DNA of 64,000 nucleotides from Pilatotrama ljubarskyi (GCA_022385805.1 MU277688.1:1-64000), one strand, 5' to 3'; positions 47,969 to 60,367 are shown, counted from the first letter of the stretch. Translations and numbers: made by a program. The notes: a model not told the origin generated them from the sequence alone.

Positions 47969-48976
47969 CTCCTGGTGGTTTGGGAGCTATCGGGCCTAGG
48001 CTCGAAGGACCGAAGGACCGAAGGACCGAAGAGTCACAGCTCGAGCTCGAAGACGGTAGACCTGGCAGCAGCGCGAGAGGTGGCTTGAATGCGCCCCCCG
48101 ACGCGCCGCTTTTATTGGCTGGCGCGAAACGTACGATACGACCGCCCGCCGGCAGCGAGCTTCACGCCAAACTGTGCGTGCCGTGGTCATAAGAACTCCG
48201 TTCGATGGTGGAGAGGGCGAGACTAGCGTCAGGGCCGTCAGCTGGACGGTCCGGTAGGCGCCAGCTGGTGCCTGCCCGTTCGATCGAGAAAGCGGGGTGG
48301 GCGGGGGATGCCGATTCGGGCGGTGGGTCAATTTGAATGCGGCGAGGACCATTGGCACGCGGCCTATATCATTATCGTGATGGTGCGGACACTGCGGAGA
48401 ACCTGGAGGCCAGCAAAGTTGCGGAGAGGGTTGGGAGACGGGAAGAACAAGGTGTGCCAGCGGAGTGTGCTGGTAGACCGCTGAAGCCCAAGCCTGAGCG
48501 GCATCGGTAAGCGACTCGCACAGCAGCCGGAGCTTCGTTCTTGAAACGCAACGGTCTGGACAAGTTAAGGACGGAGAAATCTCTCGTCCCAGCACCTGGC
48601 GGTGGAGTGATGTCTTCACAATATTCATCATGCGACATGCACACCACGAAACCTCGGACATGACCGCCTTGAAGTGTTGGCTGAGAACAGTACTATAATT
48701 TCACTGTGCTTACCGTCGAGCGGAGTCGACATAAATCGAAGCGAAATGTTGGCGAGGTGTCATACGACTTCGAGACTATGTACAAGTACATGCAAACCGC
48801 GCAGTAGAGCGAGACGAGATCATAAGCATCGATATGAGAGGCATGATGCGAGACTATCGTACAAAGTGGCCGTCTGGACTGGGACCTACTACCGCGCTGT
48901 GCCTGCTACCCCGCTATGCCCTCCGCCGCCGGCGTCGGCAAGCCCGTCCGTTGCCCTCACCTCACCGACGTCATAG
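47969..48976. other. Intergenic region upstream of the MFS gene
   Basis: About 1 kb. It holds an 8-bp tandem repeat close to the MFS start (48004-48032) and a stretch near 48408-48590 that partly resembles 57638-57805. No gene was recognised. Confidence 0.5.
48004..48032. repeat. 8-bp tandem repeat (GAAGGACC) before the MFS gene
   Basis: GAAGGACCGAAGGACC continues for about 3.5 units, 36-64 bp upstream of the MFS ATG. On the gene's strand it reads CGGTCCTT repeated. It could be a transcription-factor site array or simple sequence. Confidence 0.7.
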
Positions 48977-51634
48977 TCAATCGGACTCAACACGAGACAG
49001 GTCAACGAGGAGATCGCCGCCGTTGTTGAATATCGCCTTTCCTAAGTTGTACGCACCCCCGGGTGGATAGAGGAATGGCCCGGAGGCGCCGCCAGCAGAG
49101 GCTGGTGCGCCAGGCTCGGCGGTCGCAATCCCCATCATCTGGTCTATGGTGTCCTTGTCTGGGAGCTTGAATGATCCTTGGAGGCGCTGCTGTAGCTCGC
49201 TGGAGAGACCTTCAGCTCCGACTCCCCCAGTGGGTGCTGCTGGTACAAGCGGGATCCTCTCGAACTGCTTGACGAGGAGGGCGCCCATGACCACCTCGAC
49301 TTCGAAGGTCAATCCCCACTTGATGGATGCGTGGGCACTATGACGGTGTGATCAGTCTCTTGAAGCCTAATGAGATCTAGGGAATAGGTCAGAGCACTCA
49401 CGATGCTGTAGTCTCGTTGGAAGTCAACGTCAGAGTCGTCTCCCCGTCGATCTGAATACGAAGACAGTCTTGACCGGTAGTAGCGGACAGCCTATTTTCG
49501 GTCGCGCCTATCGGTGATAGCTCAGCAAGACAACTCGGCTTGAATGACGCGGAAACCCACATGTAACAGTCTCGGCGCCGTTGAACTGGATACTGCTGCT
49601 TACGACCTTGTGTGCCTGCTCCGGACGGTACTCCCAAATGTAGCACGCCGGGGACTCGGCGTCCGGCTTCCATGCGGTACAGCCGGGGACGCGTCCGTCA
49701 TTTCGGTCCTGGACCTCCGCCAACGTTTTGAGGTTCAAGTTGACGGGTATGATAGGGATCCCAGCATAGATGCATGGAATGAGAGTGGTCAGTGCATTGA
49801 TGCGGGCTAGCCGTTTGAGGACGACGCTTTCGAGGAAGACGCGCTTCGCGATAGCCATGGTGCCGTAGGAGAGACCATTGGAGAGAGCACGGAGGCCAGG
49901 AATCCACGATAAAGACAAGATGGCGTCGGTTGCGGGCAGATCACGGTTAGAGACCCCGTAAATCACGAGCGTTGGATTGGGCCCAGGATGGACCAGGAAG
50001 TCAATAGCCCTGGTTGCATAGGCGGGAGGGTTCGGACCTGTCCAAATGGGAATGCTACCAATGACGTTGAGGCCCTCTTGACATAGCGCGGGAAAATACG
50101 CCTTCAATATATGCTCAGAGATGCGCTGCTGCAGTTCGTCCTCGACAATGTGACCATCATCCTTGACATACCGAGCACCTAAGAACAGTCCAGTATGAGC
50201 GATGAAGTTGGAGGATACGAGGAAGACAGCTTGGTCTCACCCTGCAGATCGAACACCAGATGCTTGAGGGCGTAGTCGTCGTTGTCAGCATACTTGACGA
50301 CAGCTGGAGAGGCTTTGATCAGCTCCGACGATGCGCCTACAAGCTCCTGATGTGTCTGCTCCACGAGGTCAACGACGAATTGGATATAGAAGTCCGTGAT
50401 AACGCGACTCCGGGCCTCCGACACGTCTGCGCTCCTAGATACGGCGATGAGGGCACTATTCAGGACAGAGATACCAAGTACTTACCCGTTCTGCTGCCCG
50501 CCAAGAGGCGTGAAGGACCAGCTGTTGATATGCACCAGCACCTTCGCTTGCTCCTCGGCGAGAAGGAACACCTGCGGCACATCGAATGCAGCTTCGACAC
50601 CGGATGGCTCGTTCTTCCACTCCCTGAGGATGGGTACGAGCTTGTAGTAGCGGGAAAAGTACGCGTTGATCGACTCTTGGGTGATCGCCACCAGCTGGTC
50701 ACAAACATCGAGGATCGTGTTCCGTAGGGTGTCAATTTGATTTATCGGCAACAGAGGCCTATCACTCTCCACGAAGTTGAAACGTTGTGCGTCGTGCAGC
50801 ATACGTAGATAGTCCGTCAAGTAGGGGACAAGTGAGCTGTACTTGGCAAGGAGGATCCCGTACGCGGCATTCGAGTCATCTGAGATAGAGAGCAGCTCTG
50901 CTTCTGTAGAAAAACCATCTGCGTAAGTGAACCGTGAGAAGCGGTGAACGTCACTCACTGTCGAGATGGAGAAGGTTGGCCGTGATAAACCGGCGATGTT
51001 GCGTATGTTCGCCTCGATCTAGCGTCTTCGAACATGCGGGAACCTTGAAGGCAGCGTAGATATTTTCCGCCTCCAATGAGACATCTCTGTGCTCAGCATG
51101 AGTATGGGGAGGATGCGCATAGCGGGAAGAGTGAGGTCCCGTACCCCTGAGCGCTCTCCATCTTGACGTGCACGAGCTTCAGCACGAGTTTCAGGTGGTC
51201 ACTAGTGTCCATGGCCTCCAGCGTGGGCTGACCGAAGGTCGCTTTGAGCTCGACGGGGGATGAGCTGGGAGGACCGTTCTTTACGAAAGTGACAAGAGAG
51301 GAGAGGCCGCCTGGGATACACAAGTTAGCCGCCAGATAAAGAGCCCCACACCCGCGCGAACAGACGACTAGTGCAGTGTACGAACAATCATCTCGCTTAT
51401 CTTCGGGAGTCGCATGAGCACAACGCTCCGCAATCTCATAGAGAGAGCGGAGTTTGTCGTTGTATGAGGTGATAGTTGGCGCATCGCAAGTGGCTTGCAG
51501 CTTGAGACACATCGTCGGTGCAAGGGAGAATTGTAGGGAGGATGGGGTGAGTAGAGCGTACTCTCGTTGGCCTTTATAGGTGCAGATCCCGAGACGTCGA
51601 ATCCCTCCTCGGCGAGAGCGCTAGCGGGTGCCAT
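48977..51634 (-). CDS. Multi-exon unknown protein
   Basis: Several short exons on the minus strand appear to form one gene. The start is ATG at 51634 (MAPASALAEEGFDVSG), with a likely intron from about 51565 to about 51497 joining to TTCDAPTITSYNDKLRS. Further exons contain GLSSLVTFVKNG, DGFSTEAELLSISDDSN (about 50910), INQIDTLRNTILDVCDQLVA, YFSRYYKLVPILREW, then LNVIGSIPIWTGPNPPAYAT and YGTMAIAKRVFLESVVLKRL (about 50050-49820), ACYIWEYRPEQAH, and an end region SFKLPDKDTIDQMM with the stop at 48977. I know no family for it. The even codon-like composition and matching intron borders argue that it is real. The exact exon list and the C-terminus are uncertain. Confidence 0.5.
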
Positions 51635-54600
51635 CTCTCGGCAGGGACGTGGTAGACTGGGATAGATGTGTGCGCACTTGGTGCCATTGCATGATGGAAG
51701 TAAGGACTTTCTCGACACGGTTCTCCATGGTCACATTGTGGTTGAATGACTTAACATGGCGCAAAAGTCGCATAGATAACGTTTGTTACTCATCGGAACA
51801 CTGACGGCCAGCCTGTGATCACGGTATAAATCTCGTTAGGGCGGCCACCACGATGTAAACGAAGGTCAGGTTCCTCACCGCGTTGCATTGAGTGGCATAT
51901 CATCGCCAGTCAAGGATACTCCGAACGAGGCACTCGACTGCGGTCTGTGCGTTCCCGTCGACTGTCTTATTCCTGGCGTGTTCTCGACGGTGACGATGAG
52001 GGTTGGCCTTACGCATCGGACACATTCATCAGTCCCGGTTGAATAGGACGCTCTCCAGCTCGGGAATTGACGGTTGCTAGAAGCACACACAGTGAGCGGC
52101 TCGAAGACCTGTCCTCGGCTCGTACGCCCGGCGCCACAGCCGCAGTCTTCTTTTCCAAGGCCTGTACGCCCATCTTCGAGGCGCTCGTGGGAGATACCGA
52201 CTGCAGCTCCACCACAGTCTTTGGTGTCGAGCGAACACTTCGTACAGGTACGAGAACTGGAGCCGATGAGAGTTGTGGCACCTTGAAGTGAAGCGAGTCG
52301 TTGCTCACCTGAACATAAGTCGTGGGACCACGAGGATGTCAAGTGACCGCCTTGCCGTTGTTCTGTGGTCTGTAGCATGTCAGTGCACGTTCAACGATCG
52401 CAGTGTGTACTGTCAAGCACGTCTGAACTGTCAAGCGCATCCCGCCTTACAGCCGTGGTGAATGGACGGCGCTGTCGTAGCAAAAGTGTACTTACAAGAT
52501 CGCCTCGCCGGTGCAACGGCATGGTCCACTTGTCATGCGCACAAGAGCTATGCGTACGACCTCCGAACGTTCTGATGGCACCTACCGCTACCTGGACCTG
52601 GGGCCTGAGGTCCGAGCGCTGGTCTCCGGCCTGCGCAGCGTATACTCCTGTCCCATGCCACCGCGGCAGAGCCTAGGTATTCGAACAGGAAGAAAACTCG
52701 TGCAGAGTCTCCGTTGTCCCATCTGGTGGCTTTAGCACCGGTGGGTAGGTGTTCTCATGCTCACGTCTGCAGACGCGCTCCATCGACGTCTACTTAGTAC
52801 GAAACCACCGAGGATGTGCACGTGCTACTTAGTACGTCCGCGGCAGTCCGGCCTGTACAGCATCCTTGAACGTGGTGCGCTTTCACGCGGCTTTAAGGCG
52901 TTCTCCCCATTCGGCAAACGAGGCATCAGAACCGCCATGTTTTCGTAGAGCGAAGGTGGACTGCGCGTCGATGAACCTTCAGAACTACGCCTAGGCCCTA
53001 AATGCACTGGCGCTCGGACAATATGTGGCCGTCGAGCGGTGTCGCCCAGGTCCGGATATGCAGGATGGAACGTGGTCAAGGTATCGCATGCCCTGTAAGT
53101 ACGTGCATTCGAGGGTAGCTGCACTTGCGACGTACGGCGGTTAGTACTTGTTGAAGGATCCGAACACGAATCAATGCTCGTGACCCTGAGGGTGCGACTG
53201 GCGCACCCACTGTCAGCCTCTTGTTACCTACATGTGAGTATATAGCGGGTTTCCAGGACCAGCAAGACAGTTGTCTAGCAACGTACTAGTAGGAGCGCGA
53301 ATCATAGTTGTCTCACCGAGAACGTTCACTACTAGTTGAGTATCTCTGGCGTTATCAAGTTGATCCACTTTCGGGGCAGTGTCAGCATATTTACGCCCTT
53401 GAGCGCGTGCATAGAGTACCATATATCCTTGCCGTGGGGTGCTAAGTGGAAGTGCGTGGCAGCGGTCGGGAAGTCCGAAGAACTGGGGGACGGCGCTGGA
53501 ACGGGCGCCTGTGCAACGTGGCCGTGCGGCCACTCCTGGCAATGCGATCTCTTCCTCGTCGTCGTCCTCCATATCATCCTTGCTACTGCGATAGCTCATA
53601 CATGTGGTTCAACCTTTCATATCACTAGTGATGCACCGACCCGAGCCCTTCGAATATTCCTCAGATGGCCCGCGCGTCTTGCGGACCGCCGCCACCGCTA
53701 TCCGAAATCGCCCCATCCGCATCCGGCCCCGTCTCCTGGGCAGACCGTGAATGGGAGTTGCGAGTAGGTATGTGCTCAAAGGACTTTTGTTTTGAGCTTT
53801 CTCGACGGTGGGACGGCACCAGGAAGCCATGGCGAGGCAGAGTCCTTGTTCTTATATGACCAGGAGCAGGTAGTAAGCCGCAGGGCTCCTATGAGTCTGC
53901 AATCACTGGAGCAGAATCCTCATATATACCCGGAGGGTATCCAGTCGCTTGCCTGAATGATCTCCGAGCTTCATATCACGTCGGGTGGGCCACAGGCCGC
54001 TTGGCGCCTGGGCTTACCTCTACACCCTCCGCCTTTAGTTGGACGGGGCATCCGGGCCATTTATCTCCCCTAGATGCCGGACTTACCAAAGCACTTCGAG
54101 CAGTGGGACATCACATACAGAGGCTAGTGGCATATTTAGGGGGAGAGGAAAGACGCTACTATCGCTCCGGGCCTTCGAACCTTCTGAGATTTCCTCTCCT
54201 CTAGCAACGCTCGTCGGGTACTCTAATTGAAGTACCTCTAGGTGTTGAGACAACATGCCGGCAAGTGCCACGTATATTGTTGACATTTCTTCTTGCTGAT
54301 CTGGCAATCCTCAGATGACAACACGGGTGGATACGGCTTCAATAAATTTCTGGCATTTGGGGCGTCCCCGTCTCGTTCGAACTCGTCTCTTCGGATGACA
54401 GACCCGCTGAAGAACATCTTGCCTGATCGTCGGCCGAGGTCGAGGTGCCACGGGAGGTTGAATTTCATAAGAACACTGAGTCGAACATAACGCTCCAGTA
54501 TACGCGGCTCATGAAGTTTCCTCCATAGGAACCTAACGAATGATTAAGTTACGTCAGCATCGGTAGCCAGGCTGGGAAGGACCGCTGCCTAGCCCATGGT

Positions 54601-54741
54601 ACATGCCTCTACAACGTTGGCCGGGTGCGATCGGTCTCGCGTGCGGGCAATGTGGTTTGCTGCCGCATACGATACACCAGTGTGAGAGACATTCATCTCT
54701 AGATCCTTATCCAATCTCCGACTCGCCCCACGCGCACAAAG
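51635..54741. other. Long region with only doubtful coding fragments
   Basis: About 3.1 kb. Possible minus-strand exons lie at 51875-52378, 53228-53599 (ATG at 53599, acidic start SSKDDMEDDDEEE) and 54238-54468 (MKFNLPWHLDLGRR). They read like protein in places but no domain or convincing splice chain links them. They may be a poorly resolved gene or remnants. No transposase or terminal repeats were seen. Confidence 0.4.
53228..53599 (-). CDS. Possible small hypothetical gene or exon
   Basis: Open frame from an ATG at 53599 with an acidic N-terminus (KDDMEDDDEEEIALPG) and a later stretch KYADTAPKVDQLDNARDTQL of ordinary protein composition. There is no domain, and a second frame in the same stretch is also open (LAPHGKDIWYSMHALKG). 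It could be one exon of a longer gene. Kept at low confidence. Confidence 0.2.
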   Translation of the reverse strand: MSYRSSKDDMEDDDEEEIALPGVAARPRCTGARSSAVPQFFGLPDRCHALPLSTPRQGYMVLYARAQGRKYADTAPKVDQLDNARDTQLVVNVLGETTMIRAPTSTLLDNCLAGPGNPLYTHM

Positions 54742-57070
54742 ATGGGCCTACTCGGCGACCTGCTCAGGCTGCTCTGCGCACTAGCCAAGTATATCGTATC
54801 CAAGTATATCTGCGGAGGCAGCATCGAGGAAGATATCTATCGGACGCCGGGAAATCCCTACAATGCAGACGTCCTCCCATCGACCGTCACGCACCGGCCG
54901 CAAGTCAGGCAACAACACTCGCCCGCATGCCTACAAAGGCCGCCGCTGTACCCGCCTCCACCTCTACCCCCACGGCCTGCGCAGAGTCATCGTGTTCAAG
55001 GACATTCTCAGGCAGAGGGCAACACTGCGCCTACATACCTACCCACCCCACCACTGTACCCATCTCCACCTTTGCCCCCAAAGCGCGAGCAGCATCATCG
55101 TCCTCAAGAACATGCTCAGGTACCAGGCACACTCAGGACCTCCCCACCGTCTGTGTTCGCGTCTGCGGGCGCAGAGCTGCGCGGGGAATTTGTAGGTACC
55201 GGTTTCACACATCGGTTGGTTCACTGCATTAAATTCGGCTTCACTGATCTTGGCTTGATCGCGATGGACGATTAGAACCGAAACCGGGTCGGCCAACGCG
55301 CCGTGCACGCCATCGAGCTGCGCACGCGCGCCAATGCGGCGAGTGAGCAGAAGGGACGCAGTCTCGTCGAGGCAAACCATGCGCACGAGCGCGGTGACGG
55401 TGTGCGCAAAAGGGAGCAGACGAACGCCGCGCGCACCGAGATCGAGAGGTGGAGGGAGCATGCGGCGAAGCGGGTCCTCCAGCGTGCGTGTCACATCGTT
55501 TCCACAGTATTCTGTCGCCGCTGAGCCTGCAGGGGCTCCTTCTCATGCAATGTAGCATACAACGCCGTGAGTAGACTGGGGACATGGACGTTCCGACGTC
55601 GTGTCGCTGAGACGCCAGATTGGGAAGTCAACCTACACGGCTCGTATGTCAGAAAGATCACGCGGGCACCGACCATCTCGCAGCGATCGCAACTTGAAGT
55701 GCAATCTTCACCTTTATCCCCGAAGCCTGAGCAGCAATGTCATCCCCAGGGACACGTGCAGGTACGTGGCACTGCCGTGAACCGCCCACCGTCGGTATTT
55801 GCGTCTTCGCCTCCCGCGACGCTTGTAAGTGCTGTACCCATGCGTGCGTTGGTAACTACACTGACTTGTTCTTGGCCGCTGCGGACGCGTACGATCGGAA
55901 CCAGCTCTCCAAGCGTGACAAGCTTTTTGCCGGACCATCTGGATCGCATTCCAAGGAGGCCATACAGTACCCGGATCCAGCCGTTCGAAGGGCTCCAACA
56001 AGAGGCGGACAGCACTCCCAGCTAGAGGTCCCACCGACCTCACTATACTACTCGCAATTCACGCAGCAGCCCACTCCCGTATACACACCCACGAAGCCGC
56101 CATACCAATCTGAACCACAACCAGCGCATTTGGAGCAGTATGATCCTCTACAAGGACACGCTCACGCACGGGTACGGAGCAAAGCTGCGAGCCCGCCACC
56201 ACCAATCTCCCTGTCGGAAAGCCCGTGGTCTCCCGAGCAACCTGTAAGTCCCATTCTCATGCCTGCGTTCAACATTATACTGGTTTGGCTTGACCGCCAC
56301 GAGTGTTAGGACTGGGACCAGATCAATGAGCGCAATGATTACTATGTGGGGCTGCGTGCACGCGCGAAGGTGGTGGGCAACGAGATGGCGCGCAGCTTCG
56401 AGGAGTCGCAGGTGGCGTACCAGCTTGGCAACCATGGGCGTGCTCGAGAGCTGTCGGAAGCGGGCAATGCCGCTCGACTAGAGATGGAGAGGCTCAACGA
56501 AGAGGCGTCAGAAGGGATATTCAAAGGTGCGCTGCCTATCGCTCCTTGGTTCCGCTATCTTGGCTCAAGGCGGACGGGCTCTTTGGCGCGGGATCAGTCA
56601 ATAACATAGTGAGTTGGCCTATTATGCGGACCCGCCGAACCTATGTCACATAAATGTGGTTATAGAACAGTCAACCCGGAGAGGTCGACCTGCACGGATT
56701 GTACGTCGGAGAGGCCATACGCTACGCGGACCAAGCGGTGCAAAAGGCTATAGCAAGAGGCGACTCCAAGATACGGCTCGTGGTCGGTATGTGACTTCCC
56801 TTTTCAAACGTATTTTTTTATGAAACAAGCTTTATCCTGGTGCCCGCACTCGCAGGTAAAGGCCTGCACTCTACAGCAGGCATGCCGAAGCTGAAGCCTG
56901 CCGTCGAGAAGTACCTTCGAGAGTGAGCTTGTGTCGCGCTCTTGCATTTTCTCGCCTCATTACACATTTCGCGGTCATACAGGAAAGGCCATGAGGCAGA
57001 AGTAGACGAGCGCAACCCCGGTGTGCTCGTGGTCTCTGTGGGCGATGAGCCCATGGATTGCAGCTGGTAG
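54742..57070 (+). CDS. DUF1771-Smr domain gene with internally duplicated, partly decayed segments
   Basis: The start is ATG at 54742 (MGLLGDLLRLLCALAK), typical of fungal Smr proteins. Two ~30-residue Pro-rich repeats follow (PPLYPPPPLPP and PPLYPSPPLPP). A first DUF1771-like helix region lies at about 55275-55490 (LRTRANAASEQKGRSLVEA), then a cut-off Smr start EVNLHGSYVRK (about 55620). A second Pro-rich linker follows, and then a Smr scrap EAIQYPDPAV (about 55955). The complete set comes last: DUF1771 (RARAKVVGNEMARSFEES, about 56365), Smr start EVDLHGLYVGEAIRYADQAV (about 56685), GKGLHSTAGMPKLKP (about 56862) and KGHEAEVDERNPGVLVV, with the stop at 57068-57070. Smr domains are nucleic-acid nuclease/binding modules. 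By eye two DUF1771-to-Smr junctions do not keep phase with GT-AG introns, so parts may be pseudogenic. Confidence 0.6.
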
Positions 57071-57959
57071 CGGCCCAATCTGGTGTCAGGACGGTGGGCG
57101 CTAGGAAGCCCTGCACTTCAAAAGTACGTCTTAGCCTTGTTCTCTGGCGATGTCCACTCACTAAGTCGGGAACGGTGTACTATAGCGCATAGTGCTTGAT
57201 ATTCACCACGACGCGGTTGACCTTGCTCTCAGAATGATCGCGTGACATCCACGATATGAGTCTCATGTACTTCAGATCGACACGCAGGCTCGGGAGTCGT
57301 CGGGGAAGAGGAACGTGCAGATGCATGGGCTCTTTGTCGCTTCTTTCCTATCAGAGCAAAAGACTTCCTTTGAATCTCAACTGTCCGTTACTGAGGTATG
57401 GCAAGGGAGCTGTCCTAGCGTACACGCCGTCTCTCGCGAACGAGCCCCATCGTACCGTTGGCCTCCTATCATCCTATGTATAATTCCAATCAAAATGGCG
57501 CGGTGAGCGCGGCATGCCGCTTTGGTGGTAGGGGTCAACCATCTCGCGTGCGGCGGGAGACCTTGCTTTAGCAGGTTTAGAGGGGAACGGGTCGCGGCGG
57601 AGGACATCGGCAGGTCTAGAGTGTCGATCATACCGGTGCGGAGGTTGCGGAGAGGGCTGGAGATGGGAAGAGGAGCTGAACGCGCGTTGATCAGTGAACT
57701 ACTCACATATACAGTTTGACTTGTTCAGAAAACCGCAGGCTAGCGTCGCGCTGAAAGCAGCACGACCAGGATTTAACGGACAAGTACTTCGTCCCAGCAC
57801 CTAATGTACTCTACACACGACTAAGAGACCGATTGTCTACGAATCTAGAGTCCCGCACCCTACACAGCACCACGCACCATGAGCAGTAACGATGATAAGG
57901 ACGGACGTAAACACGAGATACTTGCAGAACGCAGCATAGTAGAGGTGCCAGCCCAACAC
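57071..57959. other. Convergent intergenic region
   Basis: About 890 bp between the Smr gene and Eos1. A minus-strand open frame at 57377-57706 has no domain and no clear splice partners. The stretch 57638-57805 partly resembles sequence near 48408-48590. Confidence 0.45.
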
Positions 57960-59155
57960 TCAACACCCCATGAACTCCCTCCTGAGGACTAAGGCCCACG
58001 CCATGACACAATACACGACTGCCGCCGGCAGCGCGCACTTCACGCCGACCTGCGCCCAGTCCCACCTGCGCCGCTTCCCTTTGCGCATGAGCTCCTCTTC
58101 AGGAATAGCGCTCCCAGGTGGCGCGGGCGCGGGGACGATGTTCGACGTCACCCACAGCTGGACGCTCCGGCTGCAGCACGTCGTCGTACCGATGGCCGCC
58201 CAGCAGATGAGCGGACGCGCTTCGTGGTCGAGCACGGTGAGCGTGAGGTGCGTCGCGGGCCAACATATTGCTAAGAGGGTGCTTCAGAGGTGGCAAAACC
58301 TTGGATGTGAGAACGCTTACGCACCTTGTAGCGCCAGCAGCCGTATGAGCGTGGCGAAGGGCGAATAGTATACTTTCCACCGCTTAAGCAGGCCTGTTGT
58401 GAGTTGCAGGCATTGCCAACCGGTCAACACGGACTTTGTCTGACATCAATGGAAACGCCGTGCGCATATATGCATTGCAACTCACCCACAGTGCGCTCAC
58501 GAAATAGTCCACCCTCCAGGCATCATCTCCATCCGGAGGCATGACTACGTGATACAGATTCCAGAGTGTGCCGAAGACGGCCGGGACGATGGCGAGGAGA
58601 CGAAAGAGTTGGAATAGCACTTGCACGAGCCATGCGGTCGAAGAGGGAAGCCGGAGTTGTTGAGATAGGGATGAAGGGCGAATTCGTGTGGTAGGCAGAT
58701 TTCGAGGCTGGTGGGGCGTTCAACATCACGGAAGACAGAGAATATATGCTACTCACCGAATCCTCGCCTTCCGTTTCCGTCTCCCCTGCACACATCGCTC
58801 CCGGGGCAGTCGTGATCGGCTTTGTCCACTGCTCGTCGTACGCTCTTCCCTTACCCTTCCCAAGCAGCCGGTGCCTCAACGAGTCCGCCAGACTGCGGCC
58901 GCGCGACCGGAACAGCACGCCATCGTCCGTCTCCGCGCCGGACTCGTCGTCGTCCGACGTTGGATGAACGCGCGGTTGCGCACGCGTATATGCTGAGAAG
59001 ACTTGGCGCGAATGCGATGGGATTGGGGACAGAGGCTGCATGTCTGCAGGAGAGCGGAGGTGTGGCGAGGACGCCGCGCGTTTGGTCGGATTGATCGGTT
59101 GCACTTCCGGGGGCGTGAGCGAGTACGGGGGCGGGCTGCTGCTCGGTGCGCTCAT
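57960..59155 (-). CDS. Eos1-like N-glycosylation protein (ER membrane)
   Basis: Start taken at ATG 59155 (MSAPSSSPPPYSL); an in-frame ATG at 59398 would add an 81-residue Pro/His-rich leader. A Ser/Pro-rich cytosolic part has an acidic patch and RSLADSLRHRLLGKGKGR. After an intron near 58710-58755 come the membrane segments: LFQLFRLLAIVPAVFGTLW, then YYSPFATLIRLLALQ, then ICWAAIGTTTCCSRSVQLW, and last VKCALPAAVVYCVMAWALVL. The stop is at 57960. The pattern, including CWAAIGTTT and SRSVQ.WVTSN, fits the fungal EOS1 family, an ER membrane protein needed for normal N-glycosylation and oxidative-stress tolerance in yeast. The family assignment rests on recalled motif pattern. Confidence 0.8.
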
Positions 59156-60367
59156 TGCGAGGAACACCGCAGGCTGGACGCGAGTGTGATGTCGCCTTCG
59201 AGGAGGGGTGGTGGCGATTGTGTGCGAGCGGTGTCGCGAAGTCGAGCTGGACGCAACGGCTGGGGGATGGAGTGAAGACGGTCGGGGATGATGAGCGTGC
59301 TCGAACACGACCTGGACGGCGGGGACGATGAGCACCCCAGACGGTGGTCCGTAAGGCGGCGGCTCCTGTTGGTCGGCGGCGCCGTCAGCCATGGGCATGA
59401 TGATTATTTTGTGGAGGCGGGGAGATCTGAGAGGCACAGGAAGCGGGGGATGTGTGTTTTGCCTGGACTCACCGCGAACGGGGATGATATACAGTACACC
59501 CTCCCTGTCACCGATCGCCGCTAGCGCGAAAATGGAGAGTGGACACCCGTTCCCCTCGCCTCGCTCTCCTATACGTCCCAATCGACCTTTCGTCACCGTC
59601 GTGGCCTAATTCGACTGCGCTAGGCACGCGCACGGGCGACCGCGAGGCAGACGCCGCGTCTCTTCAGTCCCGGACTTGCCCTTGGCTTTGTTCTGACTAC
59701 CGACGGCCTCCTTTCATTTCAATTCGCGCTCCTATCAAGCTCACGACTTCAGACCAACGTCGCTGCGAGGCGCACCTCTTCCAATCGTCACGCAACGTGA
59801 GCAAATTTGCGCCGGCGGGATCTGGGGTGGTGGCGGTTCATGAACAAGCTGCGATGATGAGTGCGCCGATCATCCGAGTCTCGAGCCCGGCGGGTGAGTC
59901 CTATTCAGTTGGCAGCAATGGAAGATGTTTCCGCACAATGCTCTTTGCGGAGGAGGAACGAAAGGTTATTGCGGCGAGTCCGTTCCTCAATTTGCGCGAC
60001 GTCTGCGACGGAGGAGAGGGACGAGATTGACGCTTCCCGTCATCGCTGCCGCCGGCGGCTGGAGTCGGGGTACGTATGATAATGCTTAACGTCGACACGC
60101 ACGTCGTGTCTGCCGTTGTATAAACTCGGATACCAAGCTTGTCTCGCCGTCATGCGACGTACACCGATATTCCATGACCTCCAGCGAAGAGGGGACAGAC
60201 GTAGCGCGCAGGCGGACGCGCCAGACGCGATAGCTACACGCTCTGAAATTAACGAGGTGTCCAATCGAAGCACCATCCAATGTCCAAGAAAGCAGCTGTG
60301 GGTATACATTACACGACATTACGGTACATTGATCTATGCGAGGGTCCCGTTTAAGGCCTACGAGAAC
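59156..60367. other. Intergenic region between Eos1 and ERG1
   Basis: About 1.2 kb. The left part could encode an N-terminal extension of Eos1 (frame open to beyond 59398). The rest shows no recognised gene. It holds the Eos1 promoter and the ERG1 3' end. Confidence 0.5.

Noticed and set aside
47996..48661. 221-codon minus-strand frame upstream of the MFS gene
   Set aside because: Begins in promoter sequence, includes the 8-bp tandem repeat and has no domain.
54238..54468. Minus-strand frame MKFNLPWHLDLGRR as a small gene
   Set aside because: Protein-like in part but ends in a low-quality tail, with no neighbours to splice to; kept only as a note in the gene-poor region.
57377..57706. Minus-strand frame as a small hypothetical gene
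   Set aside because: Some plausible composition but no start or splice support and no domain.
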